Under the pieces are notes generated by a model. The model made no database searches. It was not told the origin of the DNA and was given only the letters and a program-made list of their open reading frames with translations. From Gnetum montanum (Eukaryota; Streptophyta; Gnetopsida; Gnetales; Gnetaceae), in contig MNCI01035238.1 in assembly GCA_015680685.1 (NCBI GenBank), positions 245,884 through 309,883 on the forward strand: a DNA stretch of 64,000 bases, written 5' to 3'. Position 1 is the first letter of the stretch, and every line of letters starts with the position of its first letter. Position numbers and translations under genes: made by a program. Shown piece after piece: positions 47,608 through 60,149 of this stretch.

Positions 47608-48780
47608 TGTCTCAATCATGCTGAAATGATTATGAACCATATAGTGCACCTATTCATTAGAGAACTAATGAAATATACAATAGAGAAGATTGGAGTGACC
47701 CACCTTATGAAGGGCTTTTTCATGACCATGGTCATCCTAACGACACTCAAAGACTACATTCACCTAAGGCAAACAATCTTGAAGTATATGACATAAGTCC
47801 TAAACTAGGGGATGTCGCAAGGCCTAAGACCTCCTCGGTACTTAGAAATGATAGACCAAGGGACCTTGAGGAACATTATTGAAGTCATGGCTATCCTACC
47901 AGTTCCTCCTTTTCATCTTCCCCCTCAACTTCAACATCTAATTCTAATGAAGATGAATGTGGGTATAGAGATAGAGCTCCACAAAAGGGTTTGAATAAAA
48001 GCAAAAATTGAACCCATAGACACACTCAAGGTCATCACCATGAACACAAGCTCCATTGTCACCATTGATTAAATAGAGATTTTAATCACAACTTGTATGA
48101 CGATGATAAACCCTTGTTAGTTCCTAAAGCCTAATGCACATCATAGAGGCCATTAAGATATCTCACACTCATCATAAGAAGAGTCGACTACATAAACTCG
48201 ACATGAATAATATTTCAAAATTTGTAGGAGGCTATGATTCAAATCCATAACATCATTTACAAGCCTTCCATGATGCTTGTGTGCTCAACAATGTGGACAG
48301 TAAATGTCAAAAGCTTAAGTGTTTTCCTAGGATACTAATCGATAAAGTCAACATGTTGTATAGATCATTGGAACCAAATTCAATCAGACGATGGTCAACC
48401 ATGTTATAAATTTTCACTAAAAGATACCAGACCTATGTGTAAGTGTTCACCTTAAAGAGACAAAGCCAAAGATGGAAACAAGAATAACAGGAATCCTTGG
48501 ACATGACCTTAGATAGATACTATGCCTTACTACATAAATGTCTAGGTCATAGGTTCTTTGAGAAAGAGCAAATACTCCACATTATAGATGGGCTTAGTAA
48601 TGAAACAAGGGTGAACCTTGGAAAGTATGCTAGAGGAAAACTATATAAGCTCCAAGGCCACCAGGTTAAAGAACTAATAGAGAATTTGATGAAAGAAGAG
48701 AGAGAATTATCTAAATGGGAAAATTCTAAAGGATTTGAGTGGGATCCAACTCTAGAAATAACAAGGGTCTAAAACTACAA
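47608..48780 (+). pseudogene. Gag remnant of the gag/coiled-coil element
   Basis: The reading starts MSQSC at 47608 and shows NREDWSDPPYEGLFHD, HGHPNDTQRLHSP and ATSSSFSSSPST-like Ser-rich pieces with stops. The frame 48497-48772 (91 codons) is the gag fold: FEKEQILHIIDGLSNETR, GKLYKLQGHQVKELIENL. It matches SQRDQLHHLVDGLRHETR and GRLSELRAHQVQRLLEK of the pol-bearing element (19076-19306). Confidence 0.82.
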
Positions 48781-49493
48781 AGTTTTCCAATATAGAAACC
48801 AATAGATGAAATTGAGGCAGAGCATAACAAGATGATTGTATGGGCAAAGGAACAAAGTGTGAGCTTAGAAGACATTGTTGGGGAGAGAGTCATCCAAAAT
48901 AAACTAGGCAATCGAAACAAATAGAGTGCACAGAAATTAGAAATAGTTAAGAATACTATTTGGCAACAAGGGAGAATGGATAAGGGTAATGAAACCAAAG
49001 ACTAAACTACAAATAATGAGGATGGATGTGATGTCTGCTTATATGACCATCCAAAGGGCCATTGCCTAGTCTTGTCACATCTATATGAGCAATCGGTAGG
49101 GAAGTTGCACCCAAAATTTATACAAAGGTATTGATTTAGGTGCATTCCTATTACTAATATGATCAGTTGGGGGAGTTGTGATGTCAAAAATTTATTTAGG
49201 ACATTGATGATGTCATAAAACCCACTATTTTGTCTGATCCTACAAGTGGACACATTTCATTAATTTCAAGAGGAGAGTCCTAGTGGTCTCAATAGATCTC
49301 TGGAAATGCTGCATCCTTCCAAGTCAAATTAGAAATTGGTGACGGTGCCACAATGGTGATCATGTAGCACTAGGATGTGACAAGCATAGTAGAGGTGGTT
49401 GTAGAACACATCAAAGAATCTTTTAATGTCCCTATTGTGCCACCAATATATTTCACAGGAGCAAATGATGCTCAAGTTTTTGCCAGTTCCTAA

Positions 49494-50537
49494 ATGACAC
49501 CTACAGAACATGAGAATGTTTTGGATCGCTTACTACAAATAGGACAAGTCATGACTTCCTTATTTGACATCCCCCAAGATGTCACAATAGCACAATCAGA
49601 CCTCATTTCAACCAAAGGAAAATTGGTCATGGCTAAAGTTAGGGTTGAGCATGTGGAAGTAGAGCTACACAGACTATAAGAAAATCTCGTCACCTTACAA
49701 GCTGAATAAAGGAATCCTTCCCAATTCATTGCAATTAACAAATTGGATGTTTTCAGAATCAAGAAACTGAATAAATTGTTGGAAGAAAATAAAAATGTGG
49801 AAGGAAGAAAAAATAGGCTGATTGGGATGCTTCCAAGGCACAAGCTCAAATGTACGCACATGCTAAAGCTCTCAAGGCCTTACAGGAGGAGAATAAACAA
49901 CTTGCTATTGAAAATATTTGGTTGACGATAGTTGAGAAATAGAAGAATGTTCTCAAAGAAATTTTTCAACAAATGCAAGAATAATTAGTTCAGGTCAACC
50001 AAGATATGAATTGCTTGGCTAGGGAAAATAGAACCCTCTCCATGGAGGAGGTCCATGCCATCCATCAAAAGATGGCAATAGAGATAAGTGTGTGGCAAAA
50101 TGATGCCAAGAAGCATGAGAAGTTAAAAGAGCACTTCCTTGATTAGGTGGGGATGTACAAAAAATCATCAAAAAGGAGATCCATATGGCTAAGGGTCATA
50201 TTAGCTCTTTCAGTGCTCAACACACTAACTAGTAAGTCGTACTAGATACATATGCCTCGCCCACCAAGTAGAATTGAAAAGCTAGGATCTGCACATTCAA
50301 GACTTAACAAAGTACATAGAGTTGGCAAATTTGCAATATGCCAACTTAGCCATGTTAATAGTAGGGCACTTGAGAACTAAGCTTGAGAATTGGGTAGCTA
50401 CCAGTTATTCTAAGTATGAGACAGAGTTTGTCGAACATAAGAAAACATTACAAAAGTTAGAAGTTGCAAACTTTGAATTAGAAGTGGTCAAAGAAAGCTA
50501 CCACGACCAAAGAGATGTAGCAGTAAACTTGGCTTGA
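49494..50537 (+). pseudogene. Broken coiled-coil protein frame of unknown origin
   Basis: Successive frames read STKGKLVMAKVRVEHVEVEL (49494-49679), KLNKLLEENKNVEGRK (49743-49925), ALKALQEENKQLAIEN and LARENRTLSMEEVHAI (about 49865-50060), then YETEFVEHKKTLQKLEVANF (50322-50537). The heptad-like Leu/Ile spacing and Glu/Lys richness indicate coiled coil. It sits where protease and pol would be. It could be a diverged second gag-like frame or a captured host gene. I recognise no family. Confidence 0.5.
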
Positions 50538-51003
50538 TAGGTAATAGATTACCATGAATTACAAGATAATGCTAGAGCCTATGAGGAGGAACAATGATAG
50601 TTTGCTATGTGGTATGTCAAAGAAAACCAGATGTTTCCACAATTGCTGTGTTTGTGGGAACTGCTAGTTCCATCAAACATTGGGACATCAGCATGGACTG
50701 TGCATGATCCTCATATAGAAGAAGAGAAATTGTAGGTGCTTCCCACTTGTCAAAAATCTTAGAAACTTGTAGGGCTAGACAAAGGAAAAGCACCAATGGA
50801 GGAGCCACCACCTCTAGGAACCACATTAGATCCAACATTTTGTAGTTTGTATTTTGTGTTTTGTGTCCAAGTTTTGTGTTTCCCATACTATGGCATGGTT
50901 AGTCAGTAGTAGTCAATAATCCCATACCTTCATAATGTTTTGTAAGAGGCTTGTTTCTCATTGTATTAACTCAAGGTCAAGTTTTTATTCAGTCATGGGG
51001 GTA

Positions 51004-51807
51004 TGATGAATCGTGGTTTGCGAGGCCCTGATAATAGGTATGCGATATCAGGTACATGATATTGTGGCTTGGGTACGATATCATGATTCCTATGCTAGCC
51101 TATAAATATAACACTTAGGAACATAGTTGATGGGAGAATTTTAGAAATTTACAAGTTCTTTTCTTTTCATAGTTTAGTTTTCAGTTTCTTTCTTTCAAGC
51201 TAGCTATTCCTTGTGCATGCCCACAGTGTGATGTTTGTAATTGTATGACACCTTTGTTTGAGTGTGATGAACCTGGATACGTGCATGATCGACAATAAAT
51301 ATCAAGATTGCTTTCATCATTGCAACATTCACTTAGATTAATTTTTGTTGTTTTAATTATTTACTACCTTCTTTAGTTAACAATTCAATTTATTGTTATT
51401 TACTTTTCCCGTCATTAAGTAGAATGTGTACGTCTTAACTACGATCATTTAAGTGCAAATATTTGGCATGCCTAGTAGTAATCCCATGAAGTCCAAGACG
51501 TGTATAGATGGTTAAGGATAGATATCATCTCCATAGGCTAAATTAGGCTTTGCTTCCATCATTAGTTTAATCAATTTATCTTTTCTATTATAAGGAGTAA
51601 CATAGAATTAGGATAACATCATATGCCTCACTTTGGACTAAACCATACATGACGAAGATACTACTAGTTTAGGTGGGAAGACAACGAATTGTGATTGACA
51701 TATAACTATTTAGGTGCCACAACTAGTCCATTAGCAAAGTTTGATTAGATCATGCGTATATGCTCGTATTCATATGGTTTAGCATAGGGGTACCTTGTCG
51801 CTCAACA
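51004..51807 (+). repeat. 3' LTR of the gag/coiled-coil element
   Basis: From TGATGAATCGTG to CGCTCAACA, preceded by the polypurine tract CATGGGGGTA (50994-51003). About 24 bases longer than the 5' LTR, with clear but moderate divergence from it. Confidence 0.92.
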
Positions 51808-54131
51808 ATATGTCTTCAAATGATTGAAACATAATTATTGTTAATGTTAAATGTGATAACAAAAAAAAAACTTAAATAATTAAAGATAATAAATGGAAAA
51901 TTTATGGCATATAACCAAGGGAATGTGTGGTCCATTTTTTGAATGTTTGCTCATGAGTTTAGTCATGGGGGAGATGCCCCATCTTGAATCAAGAATTGAT
52001 AAGTGTATTTTCACATTTTTTTTACAATTTTTTATCATTTTTCTATTTCTTCAAAATTTTCTAATTCTTAATATGCCTTCCATTTCTTTTTATTTTTTTT
52101 CTTTATAGTTTTATCTTTTCTTGAGTCATTTCCTTTATATTTTATTAATGATTATTATGGTTTTTTTTAATAATGATATTGCCAATCATGGTGTAGAAGT
52201 CAACATCATGTGTTGCGTTTTTATCCTATGCTATCAAGATGGTTAGGTAAATAATTATGTAATGTAGTAAGACCACATCATCCATTCCTCTAGTTTCTCT
52301 AAATAAAAGGTCTTTGTCATGGAAACAATATGGTTCTTCTCACATGAAACTAAAATTAACTACTAATCATTGTGTCTTGAAGAAAGAGGGAAATACCAAG
52401 TGGGAATGGCAAAGGGTGTGACATTAAGGGGATTTTTGGGGTTTTCTTCTTAACTTCCTTGTGGTTTATGACACCTCCAAGAATGTACCATCACACCTAG
52501 TTTTTGAACAATAAATAGGAAGCATGTCAGTGCATGGTATGGTTCTTATGATGTAGAAAAAAAATCACAACAACAATAAAAACAAAAAAAAAAAAACACA
52601 TAGGAATTCAAAGCATACCCCTTAGACACAATAATGGACTACAAGTACTAGTTATGGGGTTGGAAAGACATGTTACCAATGCCTGAAGGCACCCCTCTAA
52701 CTAAAGCCTTTTCTTCCTTCTTCTCTTTTCTTCTCTTTTTGGAGTGATGTTCATTCTCTATGGTTATTCTGAGCTCATGATGGTTGGTAAGAAGGGACAC
52801 ATCAATGTGAGGACACTACTAATGGTATGGACTTGGTTTGAAATTTGGATAGATAAGTATGATGGTCATCCTAATCACACTTGACACAAGAACCTATTGT
52901 CAGAATGGTTAAGTGTCTTACATCCCAATCTCTGAAATCCTGTCTCATTCCATTATTCACCTCACTATTGCATGTAGTTGTGAACCTACTGGTTTTGTAT
53001 AGTATAGTATAGAATCCTTACCAAGGCATTTGTATGTTATTTGGAACAAAGATATGATCTACATTTAAATTCTAAGATACCCATGGACATCTATAGAAGT
53101 GGTTATGCAAAGGCATTATAGCAGGAGCCTACTTTGGAGAGGATTCACTTGCATGACTTTTGTTGATCATGGCTTTCAATCAAATCTCACATCTTCAAGG
53201 ATATCATGGACTACTTGGATAAATTTATGAGTGATTTTGTGATTACATCTAATCAATTTTGATTAATTTTACTACTTTGATATTAACTTATCCTCCAAAT
53301 TCAATATGTCTTGGTCATCTTATGAGCCAAACCTTTGGTTTTAGTTGTTCAAAAACTTGTGAGCTTTTGGAGTTAAGCTCATTCATCGTGGGTGCTAAGG
53401 ATGCAATTTTTGAACTTTATCTAGCACCTTATTTTTTAAAATTATGGTAGCTAATAGTAATAATAATCAAAATAACATGAAAAAATTGATAATTTTAGTT
53501 ACCTTATAGCCTTGGAAACAATATTTTTTAATCACATTGAGCCTAAATAATGAATTTTTTCTATGTTTTAGCTACCCGAGGATCTAGAAAGAGTTAATCA
53601 TCAAGGAAAAAATTATTATTATCAAACCTAATGTTGTTTCTTTGGTGACTACAAAGGATTCCAAAAGAGATGCCTAAGGTTAAGGGTCTTTTGCAAGGGA
53701 AGAGAAAGAGGCCAAGACGAGGACATGCCCATGGATAAGTAGCATATATAAGAATTAAAGCTCACATATGATATGTTTTCTGAATTCATGGAATAATGAG
53801 AAGAAATTTTAGTCCATCCTTCAAGAGAGTTTTGCATAAAAGAGAAGCGTCAACATAGAAATCAAGGTCAGAAAATCTACCACCACTAGTGACAACAAGA
53901 AGATTCATCTCTGATGGATCTTTTGAAGACCTCTACAATTTTGTAAACTTTAATATCTATCTAGTCTTTTTTTCCTTTTGTAATACATCTACTTGAATAA
54001 AATTATGTAATGCACCACTCTAGTTTTGTAATGTTTGCCAATCTAGTCTTGATCTCCCCACAATTTTTGTAATGAAACCTCGTCTATTTATATATAACTC
54101 AAGGACAAGGTTTTTGTCAGTTGTGGGGGTA
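51808..54131 (+). mobile_element. 3' non-coding part of an old Gypsy element, copy B (paralogue of 8877-11181)
   Basis: Begins with the right target duplication atatg and block B2 sequence, then the 3' non-coding fragment from about 51955. Conserved blocks at 52667-52695 and 53105-53157, and polypurine tract GTGGGGGTA at 54123-54131. No coding domain. Confidence 0.72.
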
Positions 54132-55130
54132 TGATGAGACCTGATATCTTGAGTAAGTTCATCAATGCATTTCTATTGATAGATCCTCATTGACACATAT
54201 GTGTCAACACATTTGAGGACATGTTGATGCATTAATTGATAACACATCTTAGATGTGTTGACGCATCCTCATCAATGCAGCCTTGTCAACTCATCCTTGT
54301 CGACACATTCTCGTCGACATAGCTAAATGCTTTAATGCATTCCTATTGACAAAATACCTATATTTTTCTATAAATATGTGAGAATCCCCCATGTATTAGG
54401 TGCCATTTGATCAATAGTATAGTTGAAATCTTGTAGTTTTTCTTCCCTAGAGTTAGAATATTTTTCCAAGTGCTTGCAGTAGGAGTTATTGAGTTTACAA
54501 ATCTTTATTCAAGCAGTATTGTACCTAAACACGATAGTGTGTGTAGAAATAAAGATGAGATTTTTGATAAACCTTGTAGCACTTCAGCTAGATTAAATAT
54601 TTTCTTCATACATTCCATGTTTTATGCAATTTCCTTTGATGCTTTAAGTAATTAAGCTAAATTAAGTTAGATTAAATAGCAATTAATTATGAACATAATT
54701 ATAACCACTTCGAGCATGCACATGATGCTTGGTAATCCCAGTAGTGCTTAATGTTTGGTAACCTAGCAACATTATACGTGTTCAGGATGCGTACACAAAG
54801 TGGGACCAGATGCTTATGTTAGGATTAGTTAGAAATTAGTTAGTTATTTAGATTTAATTCGAAATTCAATTATTTCATTCCTTTCATCCTTTATTTTAAG
54901 CACCCAAAACATAAAACATAAAAAATAATAAAAATTATATGCCTTGATTACACTTAACCATACCTTTGCATATCACAAGTGTAATTGGGAAGACAATGAA
55001 TGACTATTAGAACAAGTTCACTTCCTAGAGGCTAGTGTATTGAAAGACAGAATCCACAGAATTTGACTAGATCACTCATTAATACTTAGTGACTTGTATG
55101 GTTAAGCGTAGGGGTATTTTTCACTTAGCA
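54132..55130 (+). repeat. LTR with TGATGCATCA-type U3, shared family
   Basis: 999 bases from TGATGAGACCTG to CACTTAGCA. Its U3 carries repeated ATGCAT, GTTGAT and TTGTCAACTC-like words instead of GATATC, then TATAAATA (54369-54376). The last 300 bases match 11182-11489 in copy A, where the rest is deleted. It sits behind a polypurine tract, so it is a 3' LTR. The 5' part of this element is not seen. Confidence 0.85.
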
Positions 55131-56174
55131 CTTACCATGGCCATAATGATATTCATTTCATAATAAAACTAGGAATAAACGTATGATCATTATGCCTAGA
55201 TAGAAGAGTGAAGGAACCAAGTGGGAATGCAAAGGGTGTGACATCAAGAGAATTTGTGGACTTTTTTGCATTAATTATATATGTTCTATCATGTTGCTAA
55301 GGTTGTATTATATCCTTGTANATATATGTTCTATCATGTTGCTAAGGTTGTATTATATCCTTGTAGATTTAACAAAAAATGGGAGCAAGAGTAAAATAAG
55401 TGCTACCTTACTATGTCACTAGAAATACATGTTACCCATGCTTGAAGGTAGTTCTTTGGCAAGGTTGACATAGATAAAAATAAAAGAGGATAGAATAAAT
55501 TTCTGGGTGTCCCACTAGAAAGACATGTTACCCATGCCCAAAGATAGGTAACTTCTCAAAAATTTAAAAAATGAAAAAAAGTGCCATGAATAACTCCTCC
55601 CTTAGACAATACACCAAGTGACGATACTCCTTGCACCAGTGGTAATCATATAGTTGTAATTCCAAGAGATGAAACAATGTGATGTCATTAGAATGTGGCT
55701 TGTACTTGGTTTGAATCTTGGACAGAAAGGCTAATGACTACTTTAACCACTAATAAAATACAACAATTCATTATGCCTATGGTAAGATACCTCATGTCCA
55801 AAATTCAGCAATCCCTTCTCCAATCCATTCCACCTCACTATATATTTAATCATAACTTATGATTTTATATAATATAGCATTGTTTTCCCAACTTGGTGAT
55901 AGTAACATGTGTGTTTTGATAATAGGTATGTCTTACATTCAACTCCTTGAGTTCCTAAGGACACTTTTAAGTGTGGTTATACAAGGGCACTAAGGGTTGG
56001 AGCTTGCTTTGGGAAGGACCCACTTGTATAAATCTTGTATTTCATACTTGACAAGCAATTCCACATCATATTGTGTCTTCCAAAATATTGAATAAACTTT
56101 TAATACCATCTAATAATCTATCCATACATCAGAAATTCATTATCTATTTCTTATCTATATCATAAACTTTCGTT
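55131..56174 (+). mobile_element. 3' non-coding Gypsy fragment, copy B (paralogue of 11490-12435)
   Basis: Colinear with copy A. At 55321 a single N is flanked by two identical 44-bp strings, where copy A (about 11620-11665) has one, so the doubling is probably an assembly artefact. The diverged conserved block is at 55980-56032. Confidence 0.65.
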
Positions 56175-56272
56175 NNNNNNNNNNNNNNNNNNNNNNNNNN
56201 NNNNNNNNNNNNNNNNNNNNNNNNNNNNNNNNNNNNNNNNNNNNNNNNNNNNNNNNNNNNNNNNNNNNNNNN
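56175..56272. other. Assembly gap (98 N)
   Basis: A run of N in copy B at the position where copy A carries the minus-strand Gypsy element. Confidence 1.
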
Positions 56273-58518
56273 GAAGATACTATAAAGGGTAAGTACAAAG
56301 AGATAATACGAACTGTAAAGTTAATCAATCAAAATATGGTCAAAAAGATTTAGATAATACTCCTAATAAACCACATCAACTATTTTAGGCCATAATAAGA
56401 AAGGAAAATGATAAAAGGTCATAAGTAATTAACACTTAAGCGGTTCCTTTTTGATAAATTTTTCAACTCTATAATCATAATATGATTTGAACTTGATCTA
56501 ACCAAGGGTATGGTAAAGAGCTATTAAGAACTAGTGTGAACATTCTAATACCTTCATACCCTTGTTGATTGTAGATGATCCCAAAGAGACCACTAGAAGG
56601 AGGACCTTCACAACATGAAAGTTATAAAGATGCAACTTCAAGCTTCTCCTTTATGACATACACTAACAAATAGCAAAGAATGGTACTTAGGAGAAATGTA
56701 CCAATTCTAGTGAAATAAACAAGTTGATAAAATAGTTAAAATTGAGGGAGTCTTTGTATCATACTTAGTAGAGGTAGCAGATGGAAAAGAAAACAAGTAC
56801 AGAAGAGAAGAAACTTTAGGCGCTTATAAATAGATATCAATTCTAGAAGCTTGACAATGAAGGAAAGAAGTTGATGGAAGATCCACCACCACCTAAAATA
56901 AGAAGTACATTGAGCCACCTTAAATTGGAAGCATTTTTGTGCATGTCTATGCATGGTGTGGTTCTTGTGATGTAGAAAAAGCTCATAACAACAACAATAA
57001 AAAAAATACACAAGAATTCAAAGCATACCCCTTAAACACAATAATGGGCTACAAGCACTAGTTATGGGGTTGGAAATACATGTTACCCATGCATGAAGAC
57101 ATCCCTCTAGCTAAGGCCCTTTCTTTTGTCTTCTCTTTTCTTCTCTTTTTGAAGTAATTTTCATTCTCTATGGTTGTTGTGAGGTCATGATGGTTGGCAA
57201 GAAGGGACACATCAATGCAAGGACACTACTAATGGTATGGACTTGGTTTAAAATTTGGACAAATAAGTATGATGGTCATCTTAATCACAACTGACACAAG
57301 AACCTATTGTGGGGATGGTTAATTGCCTTACATCCCAATCTCTTTAATCCCTTCTCATCCCATTATTCACCTCATTGTTCCATGCAATTGTGAGCCTAAT
57401 GGTTTTGTATATCATAGTATAGAATCCTTACCAAAGTAGGCATGATCAAAATTTAACTTCTAAGATGTTCATGGACATCTATAGAAGTGGGTATGCAAGG
57501 GCGTTATAGTAGGAGCCTACTTTGGAGAGGATCCACTTGCATGATTTTTGTTGATCATGGCTTTGAATCAAACCTCACATCTTCAAGGATATCATGGACT
57601 ACTTCAATAAATTTATGAGTGATTGTGCAATTACTTCTCATCAATTTCAATTAATTTTACTACTTTTATATTAACTTATCCTTCAAATTCAGTATAGCCT
57701 AGTCATCTTGTGATCCAAACCTTTGGTTTTAGTTGTTCAGAAACTTGTGAGCTTTCTGAGTGAAGCTCATTCATTGTGGGTGTTAAGGATTTAAGTATTG
57801 AACTTTATCTAATACCTTATTTTTAAAAATTATGGCAAGCAATAGTAAGAATAACCAAAATAACATGAAAAACTTGATAATTTTAGTTACCTTGTAGCCT
57901 TGGAAACAATATTTCGTAATCACCTTGAGCCTAAATGCTGAATTTTTTCTATGTTTTAGCTAATCGAGGATCCAAAAAGATTTAATCAACTAGGAAAAAA
58001 TTATTATTATAGAAACTAATGTTGATCCTTTAGTGATTTCATAGGATTCCAAAAGAGATGCCGAAGGTTATGGGCTTTTTGCAAGGGAAGGAAAAGAGGC
58101 CAAGACAAGGACATGCCCATGGATAAATAGCATATACAAGAATTAAAGCTCAAATATGATATGTTTGTTGAATCCATGGGATGATGAGAAGAAATTTAGT
58201 CCATCCTTAAAGTGTGTTTTTCATAAAAGAGAAGCATCAACATAGTAATCAAGATCAGAAAATCTACCGCCACTGGTGATAATAACAAGATTCATCTCTG
58301 ATAGATCTTTTGAAGACCTCTATAATTTTGTAAACTTTAATATCTATCTAGTATTTCTGTCCTTTTGTAATACATCCACTTGAATAAAATTATGTAATGC
58401 ACCACTATAGTTTTGTAATGTTTTCCAATCTAGTCTTGGTCACCCCATAATTTTTGTAATGAAACTTTGTCTATTTATATATAACTCAAGGATGAGTTTT
58501 TAGTCAATTTTGGGGGTA
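56273..58518 (+). mobile_element. 3' non-coding part of a second old Gypsy element
   Basis: 56414-57430 is the paralogue of 21583-22614. From about 56930 the stretch is also related to 52510-54131, a sister element of the same family. Conserved blocks at 57084-57110 and 57493-57544, polypurine tract TTGGGGGTA at 58510-58518. No coding domain. The first 140 bases (56273-56413) have no counterpart in A. Confidence 0.68.
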
Positions 58519-59509
58519 TGATGAGACCTAATATGTTAAGTAACTTCATCACTGCATCCCTATTGATAGGGCATCATCTATGCATCTTAAATGTGTCAAT
58601 GCGGACATGTTGATGCATTAACTGGTAACACATCTTATATGCGTTGATGCATCCTCATCAATGCAACCTTGTCAACACATCCTTGTCAATGCATCCCTGT
58701 CGACGTAGCTAAATGATTTAATGCATCCCTATTGATGCAATGCTTATATTTTCCTACAAATATGTGAGCATCCCTCATGTATTAGATGTTATTCAGTCAA
58801 TAGTATAGTTGAACTCTTGTAGTTTTCTTTTGTAGTCTTAATAAGTAGTCAGTGAGTGCTCGTATTGTGGATTCGAGCCTGTTGTACAACATCTTATTTA
58901 AGTGGCATTGTATTTGGACACATTCCATGAACAACAATAAGATTGAGATTGATTCTTATTCATTATAACAATTTGACTTAGAATATATTTACTTTCAATG
59001 CAATTTACTTTCTATGTGTTTAGTTAATATGTTCATTTCTATGTATGTTAATTAATGGGCAAAATGAACATGACCAATTCAAGCATAAAAACATATTCAC
59101 TTAGTAACCCAAACAATGTTGTTGCTTGGTTTGCCTAGTACCATAACACTTGGTAATTCTAGTAGTGGGTACATGAGTTTAGGATGTGTATAGTAGGTTG
59201 GGAACAGATACTCATTACCCTTAGCATAGTTTGGGATTTATCTTCTTGTTATTAATTAGATTAAATAATTAATTTGCATAATTTCATATAATTTAGCCTT
59301 AGTTACACAACATCAATAATCATATGTCTCATTTTGACATTACCCATACATGATAAACCTACAACTAGTCGCAGTGATGAGACAATGACCTACGATCAAT
59401 ACTTAATAATTTGGATACCACACTAGTCCCATCCATGGAATTTGACTGGATTACATGTGAATGCTTGTGATTCATATGGTTGGATGTAGGGGATACCTGC
59501 TGCTCATCA
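58519..59509 (+). repeat. LTR with TGATGCATCA-type U3
   Basis: 991 bases from TGATGAGACCTA to CTGCTCATCA. The U3 is rich in 'gatgcat' and 'caatgca' words, as in 54132-54375. It follows a polypurine tract, so it is a 3' LTR. There is no counterpart in copy A. Confidence 0.83.
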
Positions 59510-60149
59510 ACATGTAATGATTTGTTAGAAATAAAATCTCAACAAGTGGCCAATTACTTCAATGATTTGGGGCTATCAATTCAAGGGAAGATTAACATTA
59601 AGATTTTGTGGTTCATAGAAGAGGTCCATTACATGTTTTTGAAAGATGAGTTAATAAAGAACTCTATTGGAAAATTAGAGTGAACATGTCGAACCAATTA
59701 TGATTCATGTTATACTCATAAAGGCAAGGTAGTTTAATCAACACTTCAATTTTAATCACAATCCAAGGAATCTAATAAGAGCATTTCAAGGCAACTAGCA
59801 ATGTTTAGCAAGGAGTCATCTAAGAACTCAAATGCTTATGCTTGGCCAATAGTTAGTAAGCGTAATAGGCATGGAAATACTAAACATTAATCTAATCAAT
59901 ATCCTAATAGAAAACAAGAAAACCTAGTTAAATCTAGATATGTTGCCATTACAAAAGAAGTTAAGCTTGCAAAGGATAACAACTTGGAGGGAGCTAAAGT
60001 TGCAAATATGTTTTTCCTTTTAATTCAAAAGTTTCTTATAATATTATTATAAAATGATCATATTCATAAAAAATTAATAATGCCTAGAAAATGTGATTAT
60101 TATCACACTTTTTGATAAATAAAATAAAAGTTATTTAGAGAGCTCTTAC
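59510..60149. other. Sequence absent from copy A, origin unknown
   Basis: No match elsewhere in the window. A short open frame (59480-59683; KSQQVANYFNDLGLSIQGK) overlaps the LTR end and shows no known domain. It may belong to the LINE relic that follows, or to the host site of the LTR at 58519. Confidence 0.4.

Larger units (their letters stand above)
46704..51807 (+). mobile_element. 5.1-kb LTR element with gag remnant and coiled-coil frame, no pol
   Basis: LTRs at 46704-47483 and 51004-51807 (780 and 804 bases), target duplication atatg (46699-46703 and 51808-51812), and an empty site in copy A (about 8864-8868). The primer site is tRNA-Asp type. The internal 3.5 kb holds a gag-like region and then Lys/Glu-rich frames with coiled-coil character. 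No protease, RT, RNase H or integrase is readable, so it is a non-autonomous member of the TGATGA family. Confidence 0.92.
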
